This document shows, one piece after another, positions 57,446-64,000 of a DNA stretch of 64,000 nt. Within the stretch, counting starts at the first letter, position 1. Every line of letters begins with the position of its first letter. Below the pieces are notes generated by a model. It was not told where the DNA came from and made no database searches. It saw only the letters and a program-made list of their open reading frames with translations. The translations under genes were made by a program, and so were the position numbers. The stretch comes from Rhizobiales bacterium Y(2018) (GTDB lineage Bacteria > Pseudomonadota > Alphaproteobacteria > Rhizobiales > Aestuariivirgaceae). The stretch covers positions 682,001-746,000 of the forward strand of contig SCPD01000001.1 of assembly GCA_005502925.1 (NCBI GenBank), in the 5' to 3' direction.

Positions 57446-57838
57446 TTGAGAAGCAAGGTCCTGCAATGGCTCCGCGACTGGGAAGTCCTGATCAATGGTC
57501 AAGACTTTGCAAAGGCGCGGCCGCTCTTCGCCAAGGATGTCGTCTCGTTCGGAACATTCTCCGAGATCCTGACCGGGCTGGCCGATCTCGAAGCCCGGCA
57601 ATGGCGGGTCATCTGGCCGACCATCGCCGGTTTCACCTTCGATGATCCGAAGATCGTCACATCCGGCGATACCACCATCGTGATCTCGCTCTGGCATTCC
57701 AAGGGCAAGACCAAGGATGGCAGCTGGTACGACAGAAGAGGCCGCTGCACGCTTGTCCTCAGACAGGATGGGGAAAAGCTCGTCTGTATCCACTCACATC
57801 TGTCGATGGAGCCAGGAATTCCGCCCCTGTCGGACTGA
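57446..57838 (+). CDS. NTF2/SnoaL-like protein
   Basis: A 130-residue protein with the cone-like fold of the SnoaL/DUF4440 group (LRDWEVLINGQDFAKARPLFAKDVVSFG, then WRVIWPTIAGFTF and DGSWYDRRGRCTLVLRQDGEKLVCIHSHLS, in pieces). It starts with TTG, supported by GAGG 7 nt before. Such proteins act as small enzymes or as accessory proteins; the role is unknown. Last of a three-gene run. Confidence 0.7.
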   Translation: MRSKVLQWLRDWEVLINGQDFAKARPLFAKDVVSFGTFSEILTGLADLEARQWRVIWPTIAGFTFDDPKIVTSGDTTIVISLWHSKGKTKDGSWYDRRGRCTLVLRQDGEKLVCIHSHLSMEPGIPPLSD

Positions 57839-57855
57839 GAGACGCGTCCGCGCTA

Positions 57856-59043
57856 CTACCACCGCATCGGCGTCGTGGTCAGAAGCTCGATGCCGTTCGA
57901 CGTCACAATGGCATTCTGCTCGAAGCCGACGCTGCCGATGCCTGGACGCGCGAAGAACACTTCGATGCCGACGACCATGCCCTCCACAAACTCATCTTCG
58001 CCATAACCCATCGCGGTCGAGAAGATCGGCTGCTCGAAGAACAGCCCCAGCCCATGGCCATAGAGCGGGAATTTCTTGGCCATCTCATCGTCTTCGACAT
58101 TGAGATCGGCCTTGAGACGATCGCCGAGATCGACGAGCTCACGTACCCTGAATCCGGGCTTGAGCGCTGCCAGCAGATCGTCCGTCACCTTGGCGCAGGA
58201 TTCGATCAACTCGCGCTGGGCTGGCGTCGGCTTGCGGCCTGCCACAACGGTGCGGCCGGGATCCAGGTAATATCCCTGGAACATCGGGCCATAGACGAAG
58301 CCGCGGATCAGATCGCCCGGCTTCGGCGTGTCGTGGCTGTAGCCCGGCAACGGATTGCGGCACATATTGTCAATCTTGTCGCCATGCGAGACCGGGATCA
58401 TGTGAATGGCGCCGCCCGAGCGCACCACTTCGCGCGCCGCATCGCCGGCCGCCTCGGCTTCCGATTTTCCCGACAGCAGCCCTTCGATCAGCAGATTGCA
58501 GGCACGTGAGGCAATCAGCCCGCCTTCGCGATAGGCATCGAGCTCGAACGAACTCTTCACGCGGCGGATCTTGCGGATGATATCGTCCTCGAACTGCCAT
58601 GTGATGCCGGCGGTCGCCGCCTGAAGCTGGCCCCAATGTTTCATGGAGAAGAAATCGGTACCCAAGAAGGCGACAGGCCCTTTATCGGCGCGCGCGCCAA
58701 GGCGCTCGGCCACGGTCTTGACCGGGTCCCAGGTGCCGACGATGCGATCGGTGGCCAGCAGGTTGAGATGCGGTGCCGATTCCTCGATGATGAGTTCCGG
58801 CTTCTCGCCTTCACGCAGGATGACGGCGGAAAAAGCCCGGCAATTCTGCAGGTCGTTGTCGAAGCCCTGGCCGGAATTATTGCCGTAGTAATTGGTCAGG
58901 TAATAGATGTCGGAGGCCCGGTCATAGGTGCCGCCGCTCCTGCCCCAGACGACGGCTGTCGCGACGCCGCGCCGGCGCATTTCGGCATGAACGAGAGCCC
59001 AGCGCCGCTCATATTCGGAGATCGGGAAATAGCGTTCGGTCAT
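57856..59043 (-). CDS. M24-family creatinase/prolidase-like protein lacking one metal ligand
   Basis: A 395-residue pita-bread-fold protein. The M24 ligand positions are Val250 (first Asp is missing), Asp261 (LDPGR), His330 (GHGLGL), Glu361 and Glu375. Prolidases need both Asp; creatinase and other non-peptidase members have lost ligands, so this is probably not a dimetal prolidase. An N-terminal creatinase_N domain (1-150) is present. Starts MTERYFP with GGAG 6 nt upstream. Co-directional with the binding protein (14 nt). Confidence 0.82.
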   Translation of the reverse strand: MTERYFPISEYERRWALVHAEMRRRGVATAVVWGRSGGTYDRASDIYYLTNYYGNNSGQGFDNDLQNCRAFSAVILREGEKPELIIEESAPHLNLLATDRIVGTWDPVKTVAERLGARADKGPVAFLGTDFFSMKHWGQLQAATAGITWQFEDDIIRKIRRVKSSFELDAYREGGLIASRACNLLIEGLLSGKSEAEAAGDAAREVVRSGGAIHMIPVSHGDKIDNMCRNPLPGYSHDTPKPGDLIRGFVYGPMFQGYYLDPGRTVVAGRKPTPAQRELIESCAKVTDDLLAALKPGFRVRELVDLGDRLKADLNVEDDEMAKKFPLYGHGLGLFFEQPIFSTAMGYGEDEFVEGMVVGIEVFFARPGIGSVGFEQNAIVTSNGIELLTTTPMRW

Positions 59044-59057
59044 TTTGGTCTCCGTTC

Positions 59058-60632
59058 TCAGGCCGTCATCCACCAGCGCGAGGCGATCTTGGTGCCGTCA
59101 ATCTCCTTGTCGGTGGCGAGCTTGCCATGCGCGACGCTCTTCGAGTGGGCGCTCACATAATTGACGAAGAGCAGCACGATGGTGCCGCCGTCGTCATGAA
59201 CGAGTTGCTGCATCTCGGCATAGAGGGCGGCGCGCTTGGCCTCGTCGAGCTCGATACGTGCCGAGGTCAGCAATTCGTTGAAGCGCTTGTTCGCCCATTT
59301 CGTCTCGTTCCAGGCGGCACCCTCGGCATAGGCCAGCGAGAATTGCAGGTCCTGGACCGGGCGGCCGCTGAAATACGAAGCGATGAAGGGTTTCTTGCCC
59401 CACACCGTCTCCCAATAGGCGTCGTTGGGCTCGCGGATGACATTGATGTCGATGCCGGCCGCGGCGGCCGATTCCTTGAACAAGAGTGCCGCATCCACCG
59501 CGCCGGCAAAGGCGGTGTCGGCGGCGGAGAGATCGATCTTGAGCCCTTCGAGGCCGGCCTTCTTCAGAAGCTCGCGGGCCTTGGCCGGATCATAGCCATG
59601 CCGAGGCTCGGGGCTCGTCGCATATTTGACCGACGGGGCGATTGGATTGTCATTGCCGGCAATGCCATGGCCGAAGAAGATCTTGTTGAGGATCGCCTCG
59701 CGGTCGACTGCATGTTTGAGCGCATTGCGGACATCGGGATTGTCGAAAGGCGCCTGGGTGACATCCATCGAGAAGGTCGCATGCGCGAAGCCCGTCACCT
59801 CGTCGATTTCGATATTCGGATTGCGTTTCAGGAGATCGAGGGTCTTGAGATCGCAGCGATCGGCGAAGTGGATATCGCCCGTCACCAGCGCGTTCATGCG
59901 CGCCGCGACATCGACAATGGACAGGATCTCGACCTCGTCGAACCAGGTGTCGCGATAGTAGTTCGGATTGCGCTTGAGCTTGGCGCCGATGCCGGGCTGC
60001 CAGGCGTCGAGCAAATAGGGGCCGGTGCCGACCCGCGCCTGCCAGTCCATGCCGCCATCTTCCCTGGCCGGGAAGATCGGCAAATGATAGTCGCTCAGGA
60101 GATAAGGCAGATCGGCATTGCCGGCCTCGAGCGAAAAGACGACATTGCCGCCATCCGCCTTGATCTCCTTGATCGCGCTCAGTTGCGCTTTCACCGCCGA
60201 CTTCGAGTCCGGCCCCAGATGATGACGGATCGAGGCGACCACGTCTTCCGGCTTGAGCTCGCGGCCATCATGGAACTGGACGCCTTTCCGCAGCCGGAAG
60301 ACCCAGGTCTTGGCGCCGTCCGAGCCTTCGAAGGACTCCGCCAGATCGGGCGTGATATTGCCGTCGGCATCGACCTCGGTGAGAAAGTTCGCATAGGAGG
60401 CGCAGACGGTGCCCGGCATGAAATCCATGAAGGTCGCGGGATCGAGCATGTCGGTCGTCGCCCCCTGCCCGAGGCCGATCCTGAAATGCCCGCCGCGCTT
60501 GCGCTCCGCTGTTTCCTGCGCCCACAGCCGGTCGGCAGTCGCTACTGTGAAGCCGGCGGCGAGCGATAGCTGCATGAAGTCGCGGCGGCTGAATTTGCGG
60601 ATGAAGGACGAAGGAGTTGTATGCCGTGCCAT
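59058..60632 (-). CDS. Peptide/oligo-ligand ABC binding protein (SBP_bac_5), Tat-exported
   Basis: A 524-residue family-5 solute-binding protein. The Tat signal FSRRDFMQLSLAAGFTVATA is followed by the mature domain with WVFRLRKGVQFHDGRELKPEDVV. No permease or ATPase gene is near, so it must work with genes elsewhere. It is first in a two-gene unit with the M24-like gene and is preceded by a candidate IclR operator. Confidence 0.9.
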   Translation of the reverse strand: MARHTTPSSFIRKFSRRDFMQLSLAAGFTVATADRLWAQETAERKRGGHFRIGLGQGATTDMLDPATFMDFMPGTVCASYANFLTEVDADGNITPDLAESFEGSDGAKTWVFRLRKGVQFHDGRELKPEDVVASIRHHLGPDSKSAVKAQLSAIKEIKADGGNVVFSLEAGNADLPYLLSDYHLPIFPAREDGGMDWQARVGTGPYLLDAWQPGIGAKLKRNPNYYRDTWFDEVEILSIVDVAARMNALVTGDIHFADRCDLKTLDLLKRNPNIEIDEVTGFAHATFSMDVTQAPFDNPDVRNALKHAVDREAILNKIFFGHGIAGNDNPIAPSVKYATSPEPRHGYDPAKARELLKKAGLEGLKIDLSAADTAFAGAVDAALLFKESAAAAGIDINVIREPNDAYWETVWGKKPFIASYFSGRPVQDLQFSLAYAEGAAWNETKWANKRFNELLTSARIELDEAKRAALYAEMQQLVHDDGGTIVLLFVNYVSAHSKSVAHGKLATDKEIDGTKIASRWWMTA

Positions 60633-60695
60633 GCATGCCTCGCGATGCGATGAAGGGAAATGCCCTTCCCCTCTATCGGCACATTGTGAGTAATG

Positions 60696-60727
60696 TCAAC
60701 AGATGAACCATAAGGCTCACCTGTTGA
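60696..60727 (-). promoter_or_regulatory. Candidate IclR operator
   Basis: TCAACAG (60696-60702) and CTGTTGA (60721-60727) form a perfect 7-bp inverted repeat with an 18-nt centre. It lies 64 nt before the binding-protein start and just after the IclR gene stop, a sensible place for repressor binding. Confidence 0.5.
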
Positions 60728-60729
60728 AC

Positions 60730-61500
60730 CTATCGATTTTCCTGACCTATGCCTTCACCGATCTCTTTCGCTGTAGCGCGCAACGCCGGCAAAAGCGTCT
60801 TTATGCCCTTCTCAAGGCTCAACGCCTTGCGCAGGAACAGCACGTTCACGGCGGCGAGCGGTCTTTTGCCGCCGAGCACCGGCACCGCCAGCGCATGCAT
60901 GCCGGCCGGATAAAGCGTGTCGAGATAGGTTTCATCGGAAATGGCGTAACCTCGCTCGCCGGCCTCGCCCAAGATCTTTTCCACCTGGCGCCGCGTTCCG
61001 GCGAGCGGATCGGCCGGCAAGAAGCGATCGAGCAGGCTCTTGCGCTCCTCATCATCCAGATGCGCGAGATAGATGCGACCCAATGCACTGCGTAAAAGCG
61101 GCGCCCGGGCGGCGCCCTGGCCGGTGAGCGACAGGACACCGAGCTCACTGCTCGTCAGAACGATCAGCATGGCGTCATTGTCATAGATGGCGAAGTCGGA
61201 GGGCCAGCCAATGCGGTCGCGCAGCTTGGCGAGGACCGGCTCGGCCACCTTGACATAGCTGGCTTTGCTGTCGAAGCCGCTGCTCAGCAACAGGCACTTG
61301 CCGGTGGGCGCATAGAGCGCATTCTCGGAACGGCTGACATAGCCTTTCGCGATCAGCGTCTCCACCATGCGCAAGACGGTCGCCTTCGGCATGGCGCTGC
61401 GCTTCTGCAGGTCGACGACCGAAATGGGGCCGAATTCATTAAGAAGCCGCAGGACATCCAAAGCGCGGACAACGGCATTGACGGGTTCGAAGGACGGCAT
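60730..61500 (-). CDS. IclR-family regulator
   Basis: A 256-residue protein. The winged helix has ALDVLRLLNEFGPISVVDLQKRSAMPKATVLRMVETL and the C-terminal effector domain SALGRIYLAHLDDEERKSLL. Start MPSFEPVNAVV at 61500 chosen; the frame is open 17 codons further without similarity. It likely controls the downstream binding-protein/M24 genes through the palindrome next to it. Confidence 0.88.
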   Translation of the reverse strand: MPSFEPVNAVVRALDVLRLLNEFGPISVVDLQKRSAMPKATVLRMVETLIAKGYVSRSENALYAPTGKCLLLSSGFDSKASYVKVAEPVLAKLRDRIGWPSDFAIYDNDAMLIVLTSSELGVLSLTGQGAARAPLLRSALGRIYLAHLDDEERKSLLDRFLPADPLAGTRRQVEKILGEAGERGYAISDETYLDTLYPAGMHALAVPVLGGKRPLAAVNVLFLRKALSLEKGIKTLLPALRATAKEIGEGIGQENR

Positions 61501-61546
61501 GCCCGCATCTAGCCCGGAAAGCGCGAAACTGTGAAGAGCGTTGCAC

Positions 61547-61577
61547 GTCACCCCAGGTCGAATCGACCCGAGGTGAC
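61547..61577 (-). terminator. Hairpin downstream of pepA
   Basis: GTCACC (61547-61552) with GGTGAC (61572-61577), a 3x3 internal loop, then GGTCG (61556-61560) with CGACC (61564-61568) and loop AAT. It follows the pepA stop by 17 nt on the minus strand and may end that transcript; no U-run. Confidence 0.5.
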
Positions 61578-61593
61578 GACCGTAAGCGCTCGA

Positions 61594-63078
61594 TCAGCCT
61601 TCGTAGTGGTCGGCGACCAGGCGGTTGAGCAGACGCACGCCCCAGCCCGAGCCCCAGCTCTGGTTGATCGGCGACTTGTTCGAATCCATCGCGGTGCCGG
61701 CGACGTCGAGATGCACCCAGGGGACATTGTTGACGAAGCGCTGCAGGAATTGCGCGGCGGTGATGGCGCCGGCATTGCGGCCGCCGATATTCTTCATATC
61801 GGCCACTTCGTAGTCGATCATCTTGTCATATTCGGGCGCCAGCGGCATGCGCCACACCTTCTCGCCCGTGGCGAGGCCCAGATCGTAGAGGCGCGCCGAC
61901 AGTTCGTCGCTGTTGGAGAAGAGGCCGGCATGCTCCTTGCCGAGCGCCACCATGATGGCGCCGGTGAGGGTCGCGAGATTGATCATGAATTGCGGCTTGA
62001 AGCGGTCCTGGGTGTACCAGAGCGCATCGGCGAGGACGAGGCGGCCCTCGGCGTCGGTGTTGAGCACCGCGATCGTCTTGCCCGACATCGACGTCACGAT
62101 GTCGCCCGGACGCTGGGCATTGCCGTCCGGCATGTTCTCGACGAGGCCGATGACGCCGACCGCGTTCACCTTGGCTTTGCGCCGCGCCAGAGCGAGCATG
62201 AGGCCCGCCACGCAGGCGGCCCCGCCCATATCGCCCTTCATGTCCTCCATGCCGGCGGCCGGTTTGATCGAGATGCCGCCGGTATCGAAGGTGACGCCCT
62301 TGCCGATAAAGGACACCGGCTTGTCGTTCTTCTTGCCGCCCTGCCAGCGCATGATGACGAGGCGCGGCTCGTTGACCGAGCCTTGTGCCACGCCCAGAAG
62401 CGCCCCCATACCGAGCCTCTTCATCTGGGCGGGGGTCAGGATCTCGACCGCCAGGCCAGCCTTGCTTTTTGCCTTCACCCGCGCGGCGAATTCCACCGGA
62501 CTGAGCTTGTTGGCGGGCTCATTGACGAGATCGCGGGCAAAATGGACGCCCTCGGCGACCGCTTCGTAGTCGGCGAAGGCCTTCTTGGCCTTGGCCGCCT
62601 CGCCGGTCAGGATGGTGAGAGCCGTAAGCCCCTTGCCGTTGCCGGGCTTCTTGGACTTGTAGCGGTCGAAGCTGTAGGTGCGGAGCGTAGCACCCGAGGC
62701 CAGGAGGGCGGCGAATTCCGCCGCATCGAGCGTCAGGCCGGTGAGGTCGGCGGCGACGGTGCCCGATTCGGTCTTGGCCGCCTGGAGATAGCCGGCAATG
62801 GCGCCGCCGAGGAGTTCAGCCTCACGGGCCACAAGCTTGGCCGGGTCGCCCACGCCCAAAAGGATGATTCGCTGGAGGGGAAGCTTCTCCGGCGCCACGA
62901 GATCGAGGATCTGCTCGCGCTTGGCCTCGAAGCCGATCGCCTTCATCGCCCGGGAGATATGACCACCGCTGCGCTTGTCGGCCTCGGCCGCGATACCGGA
63001 GAGCTTTTTGTCCTCCGGGCAGAAAACGACCAAAACGCCGGATTTAGGCTGCCCGGGCGCAGCGAATGTCACATGCAT
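61594..63078 (-). CDS. pepA: Leucyl aminopeptidase (M17)
   Basis: A 494-residue cytosolic dizinc hexameric aminopeptidase. The signature [14 protein letters not shown] and ligands in [15 protein letters not shown] and MKGDMGGAA are complete. PepA members can also act as DNA-binding accessory proteins. It diverges from lptD by 213 bp. The upstream SD is weak; other starts a few codons on are possible. Confidence 0.96.
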   Translation of the reverse strand: MHVTFAAPGQPKSGVLVVFCPEDKKLSGIAAEADKRSGGHISRAMKAIGFEAKREQILDLVAPEKLPLQRIILLGVGDPAKLVAREAELLGGAIAGYLQAAKTESGTVAADLTGLTLDAAEFAALLASGATLRTYSFDRYKSKKPGNGKGLTALTILTGEAAKAKKAFADYEAVAEGVHFARDLVNEPANKLSPVEFAARVKAKSKAGLAVEILTPAQMKRLGMGALLGVAQGSVNEPRLVIMRWQGGKKNDKPVSFIGKGVTFDTGGISIKPAAGMEDMKGDMGGAACVAGLMLALARRKAKVNAVGVIGLVENMPDGNAQRPGDIVTSMSGKTIAVLNTDAEGRLVLADALWYTQDRFKPQFMINLATLTGAIMVALGKEHAGLFSNSDELSARLYDLGLATGEKVWRMPLAPEYDKMIDYEVADMKNIGGRNAGAITAAQFLQRFVNNVPWVHLDVAGTAMDSNKSPINQSWGSGWGVRLLNRLVADHYEG

Positions 63079-63291
63079 GCATCTATCTCGCTGAGGAAAA
63101 TCGAGGTTATTCCCTTAGCCGCTGGACCTTTCCGGTTCAACTGCTGTAATGGATTGTTAAGTATGCCATTTTCTCGCCTTGGGCCCGCCCAAAGACGCGT
63201 TACATTCAGACATCGAAAAGCACTTTGCGCGCCCGGGCAAACCGGGTTAAGAAAGTGTAAAATAAAGTTATTCGGGTAGTTCACACATCTC

Positions 63292-64000
63292 ATGACGACG
63301 GGGCGTCGAAGGGGAAGGCTGACGCCCTCCAGGCTATTGCCTGGAGGTGCGAGTATTGCTGCGCTCTTCGCGGCAAGCCTTTGCCTTGGCACAATCATCG
63401 CCTGGCCGACGCCGGCCGCTATCGCCGCGCCCGGCGATGTGCGCGACACCAACTTCAAGACGCCACCCAAAGGCTCGCGCGTCAATGTCGTCGCCAACAA
63501 GATCACCTATGACGCGCAGACCAAGATCGCGACCGCCATCGGCAAGGTGGTTCTCGTCTATGGCGAGTATGAACTGGTCGCCACGCGCGTTTCCTACGAC
63601 CAACGCAACGACAAGATGACCGCCATCGGCGAGGTCAGGCTCAGGGAGCCCGGCGGCAACATCCTGGAGGCGGAACGCGCCTCGCTGATGAACAAGTTCA
63701 AGGACGGTTTCGCCGAGCATCTACGGCTGCTTCTCACCAATGACGCGGTCATCACCGCCGATTACGCGGTGCGCCAGGACGGCTATCTGACCGTCTATGA
63801 CAATGTCGTCTACAATGCCTGCGGCAACTGCCTGACCTCGAGCGGCAGGCCATTGTGGCAGCTGCGGTCGCGTCAGGTGACGCATAATGAGAAGGAAGGC
63901 GTCCTCTATCACAAGGACGCCACGTTCGAATTCGGCGGCGCCGACATCATCACGCTGCCCTCTTTCTCGCATGCCGATCCGACGGTCAAACGCCGCACCG
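63292..64000 (+). CDS. lptD: LPS-assembly protein LptD, 3' part beyond window
   Basis: 236 codons from ATG 63292 to the edge. A basic N-terminus and hydrophobic core with cleavage around AIAA (residue 45) form a signal peptide. The mature part starts with the OstA/LptA-like fold: VNVVANKITYDAQTKIATAIGKVVLVYGEYELVATRVSYD in pieces, YNACGNCLTSSGRPLWQLRS with a Cys pair typical of LptD. The 213-bp gap before it, shared with pepA, is AT-rich (TAAAATAAAGTTATT at 63257-63271) and probably carries its promoter. Confidence 0.82.
   Translation, partial: MTTGRRRGRLTPSRLLPGGASIAALFAASLCLGTIIAWPTPAAIAAPGDVRDTNFKTPPKGSRVNVVANKITYDAQTKIATAIGKVVLVYGEYELVATRVSYDQRNDKMTAIGEVRLREPGGNILEAERASLMNKFKDGFAEHLRLLLTNDAVITADYAVRQDGYLTVYDNVVYNACGNCLTSSGRPLWQLRSRQVTHNEKEGVLYHKDATFEFGGADIITLPSFSHADPTVKRRT

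Overview
This 64 kb window is GC-rich alphaproteobacterial chromosome, most likely Hyphomicrobiales (Rhizobiales). The basis is the HdaA/PerM/PgsA/Ppk/Ppx block, a TPP-riboswitch thiCME operon, many polar-amino-acid ABC importers and palindromic intergenic repeats of rhizobial style. I see no tRNA or rRNA gene, CRISPR array, prophage or insertion sequence. Gene density is high and many gene pairs overlap by 1 or 4 nt. Nearly all recognised genes are intact. Only the two edge genes are cut: a glycosyltransferase at the left and LptD at the right.

Layout. 1-4.2 kb: glycosyltransferase, aspS, rnd, GYD protein. 4.2-11.5 kb (minus strand): DUF2066, pgsA, AI-2E/PerM exporter, hdaA, ppk, ppx. 11.6-17.6 kb: purM-purN-thiD on plus, facing riboswitch-controlled thiC-thiM-thiE on minus. 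These two blocks meet in a 59-nt antisense overlap of thiD and thiE. They share AIR, the PurM product that ThiC consumes. 17.7-28.3 kb: a catabolic island built around a GntR regulator. A seven-gene minus-strand operon (gamma-glutamyltransferase-like, SDR, E1-beta, E1-alpha, VOC, CobW GTPase, M20 amidohydrolase) diverges from the regulator and a polar-amino-acid ABC importer. A different palindromic repeat lies at each end of the island.

28.4-45 kb: YafY regulator, orphan molybdoenzyme, GFA protein, TrmH-type methyltransferase, and an envelope/signalling group (SH3b protein, caspase-like protease with two YARHG domains coupled to an M15 peptidase, GAF-adenylate cyclase). Then come a LysR/DMT pair, a second DMT carrier, a VUT carrier, ndk, and an OmpA-family protein carrying four ungapped copies of a 50-residue repeat. 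45-53.7 kb: carboxymuconolactone-decarboxylase-like protein, an amino-acid ABC operon that includes a formyltransferase-fold enzyme, PEP carboxylase with an altered C-terminus, and an ABC-F protein. 53.7-64 kb: exported cyclase-family hydrolase, zinc peptidase, holC, a three-gene group (Cys-rich secreted protein, ATP-grasp, NTF2-like), an IclR / peptide-binding protein / M24-like cluster, pepA and lptD.

The parts most worth a second look are the 17.7-28.3 kb catabolic island, the four-repeat OmpA protein, the caspase/M15 pair, the Cys-rich plus ATP-grasp group, the PEP carboxylase C-terminus, and two places where a Shine-Dalgarno sequence sits inside a perfect inverted repeat. Assignments come from reading motifs by eye; no database search was run.
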